From assembly GCA_037447655.1 (NCBI GenBank), contig JBBHKE010001779.1, forward strand, positions 212,420 through 276,419: a stretch of 64,000 nucleotides of DNA, written 5' to 3'. Shown here in pieces: positions 9,830 to 22,275 of the stretch. This stretch comes from Zygnema cylindricum (Eukaryota; Streptophyta; Zygnematophyceae; Zygnematales; Zygnemataceae). Within the stretch, counting starts at the first letter, position 1, and every line of letters starts with the position of its first letter. Under the pieces are notes generated by a model that was not told the origin of the DNA, searched no databases, and saw only the letters and a program-made list of their open reading frames with translations. The position numbers were made by a program, and so were the translations under genes.

Positions 9830-10046
9830 CACCGCCAATCGCTATTAGCGTTGTGTACGCTAATCCCGTCCCGCTTTTTTTTGTTTTTATTCTCAAATAG
9901 AATTATCCACACTATTTAGAAAAAGCCCTAATTCCTAATTAGAGTAATCGATTTCTTCCAAAATTTCCAAATTCCCAATTAGCGTACACCACGCTAAATA
10001 ATAGTATACGCTAATCAAACCAACACGCTAATAGCGATTGGCGGTG
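9830..10046. mobile_element. Family A MITE (copy A2)
   Basis: 217 bp with near-perfect inverted ends CACCGCCAATCGCTATTAGCG and complement, flanked by TA (9828-9829, 10047-10048). It lies about 160 bp upstream of the aminopeptidase start codon, in the probable promoter or 5'UTR. Confidence 0.85.
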
Positions 10047-10048
10047 TA

Positions 10049-10426
10049 GTTCGTTGCACTTATCAGTTTTGCTTCATTTGCGTGCGCGTATTTTTATCTA
10101 GCGGCGAGCCGCGGAATATATTACGTTTCCAACGGCGGCTTCCTTGAGCCGTTTTGCTTCATTTGCGCGCACGTATTTTCACCTGTCCTCCACTCCGTCT
10201 TCAGAAGGAAACCGTCGTTGGAGACGCCGTAAATTCCGGCGCTCGCCGCTAGTTCAATGCACTTATCAGTTTTTAGGGTATTAAATATTTAAATTTTTGA
10301 AATTTGAAAGTTAAAAAAAAGGTTCAAATTTTGCGACGAATTTTCTAAAGCTGAAAATTGTTTTATGCGCACGGAACGTAGTATTCGTTAGTTTACTCCG
10401 TGCGTTTTATGCGCAAAGGACATCTA
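10049..10426 (+). repeat. Interspersed repeat G, copy c (empty site for copia-1)
   Basis: 10101-10426 matches 7648-7973, and 10049-10105 matches the left flank of copia-1 (2104-2161). Here TATCTAGCGGCGAGCCGCGG is uninterrupted, so this is the pre-insertion arrangement. Confidence 0.85.
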
Positions 10427-10451
10427 TGGTTTCTAACAATGACCCAGTTTA

Positions 10452-11190
10452 GGGTGAAGTTCCATCAGACGTTTTTGTAATCGTACGGCCAACTCTACAG
10501 ACTGGGTCGATTGAGTCGATGCTCCATCACGAAGAGTCTATAAACCACGTGTTTTAAATTGACAGGCGCCACGCAAGCTACGATCCGATATTGAATATCT
10601 TTCAAAGTTTTAGCACCGACAAACTTAACTTCAAATCTTCACTTGCGTACCATGTACCTGCGTACGGAGTAATCATACGACATAACTTTTATACTTTTTG
10701 CAGACGCCAGTCTGTACGCCAGCTCACTTTTTAGGGTTTTTGTTTTCGAACATAACGAAAGTCCATTGAGACAAATAGTATGACGAACAAATTTTATCGA
10801 AAATAGCGTGACGAAGGAGTGTTGCGAAATTACATTTTTATTTTAGGTTATATTTTTGAAAGCGAGTGTCATGTGCAAATTTCGTCAATTTTCATTGGTT
10901 TTACATCATGACGCGTAGCTTAATCGTTCAGCGTGTCACGGTTTTTTTTTTCTGTATCTGCCCACCCACCTCCGCGAGGCGGGTTGACAGTTACGGAGAA
11001 AAATGCAGCGAACGCCTCGGAGATGAACATCCGACGGTCAGTATTACCTCTTAGACCTTCGGGGAGTATTGGCAAGATTCTCTGTAATGTTGTTTTTTTC
11101 GTATAAAAACAAAATTAGCGTGACGGTGTAGTACGGATAGTCGCGGATTTCTGTAAACTACCCCAGTTTTTGTATGATGGAACGTCAGCC
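10452..11190. mobile_element. Family E element (copy E1), TTA target duplication
   Basis: 739 bp with ends GGGTGAAGTTCCATCA and the near complement of GGCTGACGTTCCATCA, flanked by TTA on both sides (10449-10451, 11191-11193). It resembles 61199-61926. 3-bp TTA/TAA duplications with GG-starting ends are typical of PIF/Harbinger (Tourist-like) elements. No transposase inside. Confidence 0.7.
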
Positions 11191-11814
11191 TTAGTTATTT
11201 TATTTTGGGACCAATTCCTGAATAATCTGGGCGAATCCGCCTTCTGTTTGTGGTGACAAAACGTTTCTCAAAAGTTTTACGGTGAAGTTTAGTGTTTCTT
11301 CTTATTTTTTCATTTTTCATGAGCTACACTTGTATTGCCTATTTCGAGGGTCTTAGCCTGCACCCAGCAGCCACCATAGCGTCAACCGCTTATTTGGCTT
11401 TTGGGCTCTGTTGGCATCTATCATTAGTTCGCGGTTTGCGATGGACCGAATCGTAACTTGGCCCATGCTATCTCTACCGTCGACAGAGGCCCATTATCAT
11501 TTCATCGATGGTTACTGATTACTCGTTTGATATCTTTTACTAGCCAAGGCATGCCTACGTCGCAATTCCTCTATTCTCTTCCCTCGTCACCAACAGTCAT
11601 TCACGCGTAAAATAACATATCACTCATAAGGTAACCACCACTCACTTCAATAATTTCCTTGTGGCCATGCCTACGGTTGACACGCGAGCTCGCCTTCGCT
11701 CGTGTTTGCGATAAGGTTTTGGGGCTTGGCTCGTTGCTACTCACATGTCAGTCTGATTTCTCGTTGCTATCCCAATTCGAATCATTCAGCTTTTTACTAA
11801 AACGCGCGCCAATG
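11191..11814. other. Intergenic stretch, nothing recognised
   Basis: About 0.6 kb with no supported ORF, RNA gene or transposon end. Confidence 0.4.
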
Positions 11815-11938
11815 TCTGTTGTTCTATGAATATTGGTACAGGTGGAGCAATAGCAGTAGTTGTAGAAGTAGACATGTTTTTCAACAGAAGCTAACAAAAA
11901 TCCTACCAAACAGCAATTTTTTGACCACTACACCGCGA
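11815..11938 (-). pseudogene. Second gag N-terminus fragment of copia-2
   Basis: On the minus strand this repeats the leader and first codons of the gag at 17228 (MSTSTTT.., with the same leader upstream). It breaks off after about 30 codons. It lies on the far side of the LTR from the pol of copia-2, so the order on the minus strand is pol-LTR-gag, as in tandem elements sharing an LTR. Confidence 0.7.
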
Positions 11939-11940
11939 AT

Positions 11941-12059
11941 CGTAATTAGAGTAATGAAAAAATTAGAGTAAAAAAACCAAAAAAAACAATTAGAGTAATT
12001 GACGCTAATTTATGTGATAGAGCTTTTTCAACTATGAAGTTTACTCTAATTTATTTAGT
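11941..12059. mobile_element. Family A MITE fragment (A3)
   Basis: One intact end, CACCGCGAATCGTAATTAGAG preceded by TA, and AT-rich ATTAGAGTAA interior as in copy A8. The other end is missing where the LTR begins at 12060. Confidence 0.6.
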
Positions 12060-13063
12060 TGAATAGAAATAAGAAAGAAGTCGAGGCAGTCTACCTCTAA
12101 CTTCTCTCTCCAACTTCTTAAACTTGTCGCAGTCAGTGAGAAATTGGAGAAAGAGCTAGAGCCATGGCTACCTAGGCTATCTAGTGGTTTACGGGAAAAT
12201 ATATTTTAGTTAGGGGTTTAATTTACTAAAAGATATGTGCCGGCGACAGAATTTGATCCTGGTACCTGCCGGTCGGCAGACAACCGGTAGCCGGTTGCCT
12301 TAGCCGTTGTTATGTATTATATGGTTTGATAATTACTTAAACATTTATACGTAGGATAGTTCATTTAACTGTAATTGTTTACGGGAGACATATATCCAGT
12401 AAATGTAAAAGTACAGATTCCGGTACGGATAAGAAACCAATACCGCGCATTTAATTCTTTAGTGAAACGAATATCGCGCATGTATTTATTACGGCTACGA
12501 TTAAATGTGAATTTAATCGGACGGCCGGAATTAACGCCGAGATCGCGGAAGAGGATTTCGGCGGTTTGTGGTCATTGCCACATCGGATGACACGTGGCGG
12601 AATGACATTGGATCGCGGCATCTCCGAGGATTAAGGGAGCGAATCCGGACATACCACGTGTCGACATTTAGGCCATGTCGTACAATGGCCGTATATAAAG
12701 TACACCAGCAGTTGTACTTTTGTGTACGAAACTGAAATCTGATTGGCTCCCTACATCAGTAGATAGAGTCTGTGAGAGAGATAGGACTTAGAAAAATTAG
12801 AAGATAGGACCCTCTCTCCCAGAGAGCTTCTGTACAAAAGGTCAACTTTGACCCTCTATAACTTACTGCTCAGGGGAGCAAATTCAGAGATTCTTTTTGC
12901 TATCGACTCAGGGGAGTCTTGTCTTCACAGGGGTGAAGTTGGTCAGAGTTTTTGTCTTCCAGGGTGGCAGTTATTTTTGCTGAAACACAAAGGGGTCAGG
13001 GTTATCCTAGAGGCTTCTTGGAAGCTGTCCACTCTGAGGACTTATGGAGGTCTCAGAGTTTCA
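12060..13063 (-). repeat. Copia-2 LTR (1004 bp), minus orientation
   Basis: On the minus strand it starts TGAAACTCTGAG and ends TTTCTATTCA, the canonical TG..CA. The same sequence occurs in opposite orientation at 20962-21974. It contains a TTTATATAC promoter-like box and a conserved palindromic GCCGGC-rich region. The pol frame of copia-2 ends at a TGA formed by the first three LTR bases, with no polypurine tract at the joint, so the junction may be rearranged. Confidence 0.75.
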
Positions 13064-16000
13064 TAACTTTGGTGCAGGGAGAGCCTTGGTTAGCATGTGT
13101 GCGACCATTTTTTCATCATCCAAATAACACAATTTGATGACTCTAGCAAGCACCTTTTCTAGGACAAAGTGTAACTTAATATCCTTGTGTTTACTTTTAA
13201 AGTGATGGATGGGATTGGAGGAAATGGCAATGGCAGTCTGGTTATCGCACCTAATGACTTGAGGTCTAGTCTGCATGTACCCAAGTTCTTGTAGAAGTGC
13301 CTTCAGTCATAGAAGCTCTTTAAGTGTCGAGCTTGTAGCCATATACTCTGAATCCATTGTTGACTGTGCCGTGACCTTCTGAAGCTTGCTGCTCCAGCAA
13401 TAGGTTCCTTTTCCAATCTGCAAGACAAAACCAGTCGTTGACTTTCTACTAGGCATGTCGCCATAGCTAGCATCGCTCCAAGTCTACAATTTCACTTCTC
13501 CACCTCCGAGAACAAGTTTGGGGTTCCGAGTCCCTGCCAGGTATCTTAGAACCCTCTTTGCGGCTTCTCAGTCTGATTTCTTTGGATTCTGCAAGCTTCT
13601 ACTTAGAACACCAACACCAGCTGCGATATCTAGCCTCGTGCAATTCATATAATAGATGAGGCTGCCTACTATCTGCCTGTATGGTTTAGAGGCCATAAAC
13701 TCCTCCTCCCCTAACTCTAGACTCTCACTGACTAACATACCAGAATCTGAGTCATCTCTCTCTAATTTCTACATAAACTCCAAAGGAGTTACACACCCTT
13801 TTACTTCCTTCATTTCGATTTTTTCAAGCATATTTTCAATAGCCTCCTTTTGAGTCAACATGATTACTTTCTTCTTCCTATCTCTCTCTACTTGTATTCC
13901 TAAAATATATTTGGTCTCTCCGAGGTCATTCATCTCAAATCTTGATTTTAAGGCTTCCTCAATGCGGTTTATTTTACTCCTAGACTTGTTAATAAGTAAT
14001 AGATCATCTACATATACGGCAATATATACTACTCCATCCTCCCCTTGCAATATATACACAGAGTGATCTGAACTAATCCTTTTAAAACCTAGTCCAGTCA
14101 AAAACTCATCTTGCTTTAGGTTCCACATCCTCAGGGCCTGTTTCAGCCCATACACGGATTTTAACAGTTTGCACACTAATTTCTCCTTTCTTTTTTATTC
14201 ATACATTTCTGATTTCTGCATATATATAGTTTCTTCTAACTCTCCATGCAAAAAGGTTGTTTTGACGTCCATCAGATAGACTTCCATATTCTCAATTGCA
14301 GCTAGACTTAGCAGAATTCTAACAGTTAGAAATCTTACAACCGGAGATAAAGTCTCCTCAAAATCAATTCCCTCTTTCTGATTACAACCCTTGGCCACAA
14401 GTCTGGCCTTATATCTTTCTATTGTGCCTTCCGGGTTTAATTTTACCTTGAACAACAACTTACTCGCGATGGCTTTTCTGTTCGGAGGAAGGTCCACTAA
14501 CTCCCACGTTTGAGCTTCCATAATGGATTTCATCTCGTCATTTGCTGCCTCGATCCAATGAATTCTTTTCGGTGATGAAAAGGCCTCCCGAATGGTCAAA
14601 GGTTCCGCTGAGGCGGTAGATAATGCAAAGTGCGATCCAGCTTGCAGACGGCTGCTAGATCTATTTCCCCTCGGAAATTCTGAGGCTGAGATCGATGGAT
14701 GCCTGGTGTTCTTTGTCTGTCGTGGAGCGCGATGTGTATCCTCCGAGAATGGTGCAGCTGGCTCCGAGGGAACCGTAAGAGGGAATTGAGGGTCCGTGGA
14801 CATAGTCTCTATAGGTTGCTGCTAATGAACCTGAAAGTAAATGGTCTTCTTTGTGTCAAAGATAACATAATCCTCCAATTTTTCTTCCGCCGGTTTATCT
14901 CTCATTGTGAAATAATCAACCGATTCTCCTTCATCTTTTATAATGATATTCCTTGACACAAATAATTTTTGTTTATCAAATACATACACCCTATTCCCCT
15001 TAGAGTTATCATCATATCCCATTAGAATACCCGGTAAGCCTTTCGGTTCCATTTTCCAAGTATTTTGTGATGTGTTAAGAAAGAAGCACTTACTGCCAAA
15101 AACTTTAAAATGAATGACCCGAGGTTTCCTACCTGTCCATAGATCAAATGGTGTAGTGCTAATTGATCTTGATGCAAGCTTATTCTTTATATAACCTGCA
15201 GAGTTAAGGGCCTCTGCCCAGAATTTCAAATCTACATTTTTGTCTGCAAGCATGGATCTAGCACTCTCTATAACTGTTCGATTTAACCTTTATGAAAAAC
15301 CATTCTGTTGAGGTGTATGTAGAACTGTCAGCTGCCGATTAATACCCTCATCTAAAAGAAACTTTTTAAATGCATTGGACATATAATCCCGTTTGTTGTC
15401 CGATCTCAATTTCAGAATCAAAACTCCATGTAATTTCTCCGACAAGCTTTGTAGTGTTTGAAGTGTTCAAACACTTCACTCTTCTCCTTCATTAAATAAG
15501 CTTTTGTAAATTTGGAAAAATCGCCAGTAAATGTGACCATGAAGCGAACTCCTCCTGCAAAAGACGCATGAGCCGGGCCTAAAACATCAGAATGTATGAG
15601 CTGGAGTACTTTTTCCGAACAATGTTCCGATTCCTGAGGAAACGGTAACGTATCAATGTTACCTAATGAGCATCCATCACAAGTCTTAACTAGCTCATCT
15701 GTGAGAGAAACACCTTCTACTTTGCCGGCATTTACCATTTTCCTCAAACTATCATAATTAACATGTCCTGGTCTTTTATGCCACAACTCATTTTCACACA
15801 ATACACTGGAATAGAGAACATCATTTTCCTTAGTACTAGCCATATCCATGCGGTACGTTTTGCTTTCATCTCTAGTTCTTGTAACCGCTACCTTTCCTAG
15901 TTTGCTAACAACTTGCCTACCCCTTTTAAGGGTGACCTCAAATCCTTTGCTTTCACAAAGTGATGTAGAAAAAATGTTCGTTTTGAAGTCATGGAAATAC

Positions 16001-16455
16001 AAAACATCGTGAAGAGTTTTTTCAACTGACTTCCCTCCTACATCTACCAGCGGAGAGACATTACCCTGAGCATTAGTTTGAACACTCATGCCACATGCAT
16101 AGTAAATATTCTTTGCAGGTGTACCCTTGAGATTAGTGAAGATCGACTTGTTCCACCACATGTGGGTTGATGCTCCCGTGTCTATGATCCATCCAGAGTC
16201 CTTTGAGCCCTCCATTGCTGCCGCCATAGCAAATAGTTCCGATTCAAGTTGATCGTTGAAGCCCAACGATTGATCCTGCTCAGTAGCAGATGAAGAAAAC
16301 ATAGAATTCGTTTGAACCAACTTTTTAGTGAAGCCCTGATTTAATGGACTCTGCTGCCAACCCGGCTTATATAGACCTGTTTCATTTGCATTTTTTAGTT
16401 TAGGACAGTACCTATAGCCATGACCACGTTCCGAACAATAAATATAGGCGGTCAA
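13061..16455 (-). pseudogene. Pol of copia-2, decayed
   Basis: On the minus strand: a degenerate zinc knuckle (first Cys replaced by Tyr), protease WIIDTGASTHM near 16200, GAG-pre-integrase LWHKRPGHVNY, integrase IHSDVLGP, RT KARLVAKGCNQ and YVDDLLL (intact active site near 14010), RNase H and a terminal ADMLTKAL-like motif at about 13080. The frame is broken into at least five pieces (13061-13276, 13769-14176, 14195-14803, 14822-15253, 15418-16455). It is clearly Ty1/copia, of a different lineage from copia-1, and older. Confidence 0.88.
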
Positions 16456-17228
16456 AGACTGTCTATTTTGTCCTTGATTAAATTGTTTAATTTGACCCTG
16501 ATTTTGGTTAAGCTGATTTCTGGGTTGATTAAATTGATTTTTGACTGGTTAAACTGACCCTTCCTCTCAAATTTTGTGTTAAAAGCCTCCATTTGCTTTT
16601 CTCCATTAAGAACCTTTGACGTAGACTCTTTTTCCAAAATAATATTGATGGCTAATTGAAGTGTCTAGCTAGTTTTATCATGTTTTTAAAGTGCAACAGA
16701 TGCATCTTTCATACTGCTAGGAAGACCTCTAATGACCAAAGCATCTTGTTGAAATTCAGGAAAGGTACCACCAGCACAAATATGAGCACCAATAAGAGCT
16801 CGAAAGTTATCGGTATACTCGGCCATCGTTCCCCCCGAGTATTTGTAATCCCAGATCTTTCCTGCCAACAAAAATTCTTCTTGAACGTTCGCCTTCTCAT
16901 AAGACGCCTTAAGAGATTTCCAAATATCAATCGCCTTCTTCATTTTGATTCGTGACATAACTAGGTTCTCCGAGAGACATAGTTTTAGAGTATTTCGAGC
17001 CTGTGAATTCTTTTTCGCCCAAGTTGGATCAGACTCATCAAGTGATCCATCCAGAATCTCCATAAAACCTGCAGTTTCAAAGTACGACTCAACCATATCC
17101 GCCCAGTAAGCATATTTCTGCCGATTAAAGATAGGAATTCTTGAAGACAAGCCCATAACCTGTTGTTCTATGACTACTGCTACAGGTGGAGCTGCAGCAG
17201 TAGTTGTAGAAGTAGACATGTTTTTCAA
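16456..17228 (-). pseudogene. Gag of copia-2
   Basis: A UBN2/gag-polypeptide frame runs 17228-16686: FNRQKYAYWADMVESYF near residue 34, then a helical core with GGTMAEYTDNFRALIG and VIRGLPSSMKD. A further piece continues to about 16456. The likely start is MSTSTTT at 17219. No 5' LTR follows at higher coordinates, so the element is truncated upstream. Confidence 0.85.
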
Positions 17229-20200
17229 CAGAAGCTAACAAGAATCCTACCAAACAGCAGTTTTCAGAACACTACAAAATCAGACTCACAACTCCAAATA
17301 CAACCAAAATCAGCATACAATTTCATCACTATGCACACTGTAAATTCCTAAAATTGCAGTATAAACGGTTTAGTAAACCATAAGATATAGAAGCTGGAAG
17401 TTCCCCAAAAACTGCCTCTAAGTTTCTATATTCTCAAAACGGGATGATACATTTTTTCTAAGTCCTGAACTATATACACTGAGAGTATGTCTGATCTAAC
17501 TAACTAATCAACAAATAACACCTGGCGCTATCGTACTGCACTACAAAATGACAAGGTACCGGAATTGTACATCATTGTACTCACGGTACTTTCAAAACCC
17601 TAATTTCCGCTAGCCGTAATCTAAGTGATGAAACACTAAATTTTAATGTGCTAAAAACCAAACAACGTGTTTCAAATATTTTCAGTTTTGACGCCGTAAA
17701 ACTAATGTTGGTTTCGCTTAGTCATCGTCAGTCGCGACAGTCCACCCGATTGTTGTTCGGAAGCACGGTCCACTTGGGCGCGTACAGTTGTGCTTAGTCA
17801 CCTGTGGTCCCAGCACGAATCTCGGTCGTCGACTCGATTCGTTACCAACGGTAGTCGTTATTGCGTACAGGTAATTGTTCCCAAATGTGCGCTTTTAATT
17901 TCGCCCGTCCGATCTTGTGATTTTGCTCGTTAGATAATCAACGCGTTTATGTTGTTGTCGGCGCTCTTCCGGAATATCTGCACAAGCCTTAGATACCGAC
18001 GCGTGTCTTTGTAGACGTAATACATACTCTGCTACTGTAACACTAATAAAGGTAAGTATTACAATTTGACTTAGACAAAAATATTCTAAGTCCTAAAATC
18101 CTCCTCACACTATTATCTGTTGAGATCAAAGCTTTAATTTCAACAATGTCGCCATTTCGAATTGGGGGAAAACTAAGTGTATCGATATTAGTGTTGTGTT
18201 TCTTTAGCCCCTTAAACATTTTCCCTCCGTACACACTTGTCGGATTGGCAATGTGACGGTTACAATTAAGGCAAGATTCTCACCTTCCTACTGTCAATCT
18301 CTAATCAGAAATTGTATATTTGTGCAAGGATCAAAAATGTTTTATTCTTTTCTTCTAATCCCCTTGTGGCCAAATGGTTCACGAATAAACATTAATTTTG
18401 CAACAAACTTTTTTCCTTTAAGAAAAAATCGGTTAGAAAAGTATAAGCACTAAAACCAATACATAATGTAGCTTCCGCAAGGGCTAACAATCGAGTCGAT
18501 CAAAAACCTCATGTTCAATTATGTGCTCCAAGATACTCAAAAGACAGTCGTTGAAGTCCATAAATAACCAAAATGCATGCCTCGACGGTATAATTTGTGC
18601 AAGATAAAGAGGTCGTTGAGCAAAAAACGTGTCAAGCTTGCAAACGCCACTTGGCAATTACAAACCTTATGAAGGTCTTCATCTTGCGAGAGGTCCTCCA
18701 ACAAGGTATCATGAAATACTTGGTTCACAACGGAAAAGCTCTCACAGGCAAACTTAAAGCTTTGATACCCCCTCGAGTAGCGCCACCAACATCGATAAGT
18801 GGGGGAGGTGAGACGATTAACATAATGGGCAACAAGCAACCCTCGTGGATGTTTTTTTAGATAGATGAATATTACAGATTTCTTTCATGAAACGATGGAC
18901 AAAATTTGTCGCGATGAGCAACAATATGCAATTCATTTGCAATAAATACGAGAAAGAGGTTGTATTTTCATAGGATCATAATATCACCACAATGCACAAA
19001 GATTCACAATCGTAGGGGGAAACATTCACTCATATGCAAAAACACATCCAACCAATATAATATGTCAACCACTTCTCTTTTTACAAAGGTTTATTTAGTA
19101 TATACATTTATCTCTTCTCTACTTACTAACTCAAATTATGACAAGACAATAAATAAATTGACAAGCATAAACTACGCAAGAGGAGTCCACATGCGAAGGT
19201 ATTTTTTGCCGAAGAAACACCTCGAACACAAACCTGTAAAAACACAAACACTCGAGAATTTTTTTAGATACCGAAAGATATTGTACGACCATATACCAAA
19301 ACGAATCCACACCAAATTAAAAAAAAGAAAGACGTGAATTGACACCTACACTTATGAAATGGTCTAAGACCCGATTTTATCTTTCTGCTTATTTTACTGA
19401 TGCATCATTGTAGTTGATGCCCGTGAAGTCTGAATGCGTGTCGAATTAACCCCCCAAAATGTCACCTTGGAGGGTGCCAATTTCATATTTTATTGTGGTA
19501 GCATCGTCCGAGATGAAGTATGAGAGAGCTTGGCGTAGTGTGGAAAACACCAACAAAAATTTACATTTATATTTTAGGCGAAGACGCATGAACGCGTTCT
19601 CAAAAAACAACATTACAATCAACTATGTTGAAGAAGTAAACAACATCCGCTTGAAAGACTACGCAATTTGGATATAGATCCAAAAGAGTTGACACAGCAT
19701 GGACAATTGTCACATAGCCCGCTTTGGCAGCATTTTTAAACTAGTCGGTGAAAATTGTTATGGAATTTTACATGGAAATTGGAGCCCAATCCTAAAAAAA
19801 GAAAGCTGGCTAGCAAATGGCGAAAGAGCATTATTAATCACGTACAAAACATTTTTATGATTTATATTTTGTCAGATAATAGGATGGGCTTTGTTGGCTC
19901 ATAAAAAAATGCTTTGGGTTTAAAATAAGAATTATTGAAGATAAGCACAAGGTGGACCAATTCCATGCTGCCTTCAAACTTTTGGCCATTCACAACCCAC
20001 ATTTTTGCCACTAGGGATCAAACGAAAAACTTAGCTAGATAAGTAAAAATGTATGAAACTTACCATTTTTGCGACGGTTTTAAGCGTAAAAATTGTTTCC
20101 AAAATCAACTCCCGTGGGAAATACGAGGCGTATCCCTCAGGCATTTGGTCGCATGTTTGAATAAAAAACCGAACCGAGCGAGAAGAAGGATCCTAGGTGC

Positions 20201-20690
20201 GTATGTGGCCCAGTTCGAGATTCTATTTGCGACTGTGTACTTACGAGGGAAAAGTCGAGTATTTCTCCCATGTCGAAATGTACGAGTAGCTTATACCGTA
20301 CAAAGGGTATTTCCATTTTCAATACGTACACTTGCATCGTACGGAACTTTGTAATCAACTAATCATGAATAATAGGGGAAAATGACCAATATCTTTAATA
20401 TAACCGCACGGGCACAAGTCTAATAACTAGGACCATAAAATTGTATCCGACGATTTGATATACAACTGTAGTATGTTTCAAATTATTTTTCCATACGAGG
20501 CCAAAAACTCAAAAGGAAAGGCATAATTGAAATGTAACATTACCAATAACAACTAGGGGAATTGGTTTTAACTACCTTAACAATTTATTTTTTTAAATGG
20601 ACACAATTTTGTTTAGTGTAGGCCAAAATTTTGGGTAACCAACTGTGTGAAGCCTAAAACCTGGTGCATCACTATGTGGAAGGATTCATC
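17229..20690. other. Long unexplained stretch
   Basis: About 3.5 kb. The first ~100 bases are copia-2 leader. The rest is AT-rich with many ORFs under 130 codons on both strands; the longest (18960-19337 plus, 18537-18839 minus) match no family I recognise. No splice-linked gene or transposon terminus was found. Confidence 0.4.
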
Positions 20691-20960
20691 CATGCTGCTT
20701 CTTTTAATTCTCACAATGGGAAGCAAAAGTGAGAACACCTAAAAATAACACTGCTAAAAGACAACACTAAATCCATCACTAAAAAACTCTGATATTCATC
20801 AATGAAACACATCACTGCATTAAAAAACAACATTGATACTCATCAATGAAAAACAATACTGAAAAAGAGCTCACTGTTAAAAAAGTGTACCCAAAGTCAT
20901 CGTTGAGAAACATCACTTGAAAACAACAATGTACTCTAAAGCAGCAGTGCAATTTTACCT
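20690..20960. repeat. Degenerate short tandem repeat (ACAACACTG / CATCAATGAAA)
   Basis: A loose array of CACT-containing units about 15-25 bp apart, next to the solo LTR. It resembles in style the minisatellite at 24.2-25.6 kb. Confidence 0.5.
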
Positions 20961-20961
20961 T

Positions 20962-21974
20962 TGAAACTCTAAGACCTCCATAAGTCCTCAGAGTGGACAG
21001 CTTCCAAGAAGCCTCAAGGATAATCCTGACCCCTTTGTGTTTCAGCAAAAACAACTGCCACTCTGGCAGACAAAAACTCTGACCACCTGCACCCCTGTGA
21101 AGGTAAGACTCCCCTCAGTCGATAGCAAAAAGAATCTTTGAATTTGCTCCCCTGAGCAGTAAGTTATGGAGGGTCAAAGTTGACCTTTTGTACAGAAGCT
21201 CTTTAGGAGAGAGGATCCTATCTCCTAATTTTTCTAAGTCTTATCTCTCTCACAGACTTTATCTACTGATGTACAGAACCAATCAGATTTCTCCTCCGTA
21301 CATAAAAGTACAGTCGCTGGTGTACTTTATGTACGGAAATTGTACAACATGGCCTTAATGTCGACACATGTCATATCCGGATTTGGTGTCGTAATCTCCG
21401 GAGATACCACGATCCAATGTAATCTCGCCACGTGTCATCTGATGTGGCGATGCCCACAAACCGTCGAATTCTTCTTCCGAGATCTCGGCGCGAATTCCGG
21501 CCGTCCGATTAAATTCACATTTGATCGTAGCCGTAATAAATAAATGTGCGGTATTTGTTTTGCTTACGAAATCAATGCGCGGTATTGATTTCTTATCCGT
21601 ACCGCAATTCGTACTTTTACACTACCAGATCTATGTATCCCGTTAACAATTATAGTTAAATGATTTATCGTACGAATTAATGTTTAATTAATTATCGTAC
21701 TATATACTACGTGAGACTACATCTAGACTTAACGGCTAAGGCTACGGGCTATTTACTGTCTATCGGCCGGCAGGTACTAGGATCAAATCCTGTGGCTGGC
21801 AATTTCCTTTTAGTAAATAATCCCCTAACTAATATAAGTTTCCCGTAAACCTCAGGATAGCCTAGGTAGCCATGGCTCTAGCTTCCACTCCAATTTCTCA
21901 GTGACTGCGACAAGTTTGAGAGTTTGGAGAGAGAAGTTAGAGGTAGACTGCCTCGGCTTCTTTATTTCTATTCA
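20962..21974 (+). repeat. Solo LTR of the copia-2 family, plus orientation
   Basis: 1013 bp, TGAAACTCTAAG to TTTCTATTCA, collinear with the complement of 12060-13063. No internal element sequence is attached on either side. Flanking TACCT (20956-20960) and GACCT (21975-21979) are a 4/5 candidate target duplication. Confidence 0.8.
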
Positions 21975-22275
21975 GACCTAGAAAATACTTTAAAACCATT
22001 AACTTCTACAACCTTAAAAAACAATGTTCGAAAACAAAACAGCGTTACTGAAACGCGACACAAAATGTCGCCGTGAGAGTCGCCGCTAACAGTACAGTAC
22101 TATACTAAAAATGAGAACTGGAACACATCATTGACAAAAGGCACTAAAAAACATCTTTGTATTAAAAACTGGTAAAAAATTATTAAAACAATTAGCGGAG
22201 TAATTTAATGTGAAAATAAATCGCAAGTTGCCTCGTCGTCGTTTCCATGATCTAGCATCCTTGAAATAAAAGAAA

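Noticed and set aside
21725-21805. tRNA-like text in the LTR (A-box-like GGCTAAGGCTACGGG and B-box-like GGATCAAATCC)
   Set aside because: The arms do not fold into a cloverleaf with a proper 7-nt T loop, and the copy at 12238-12330 differs in the key positions.
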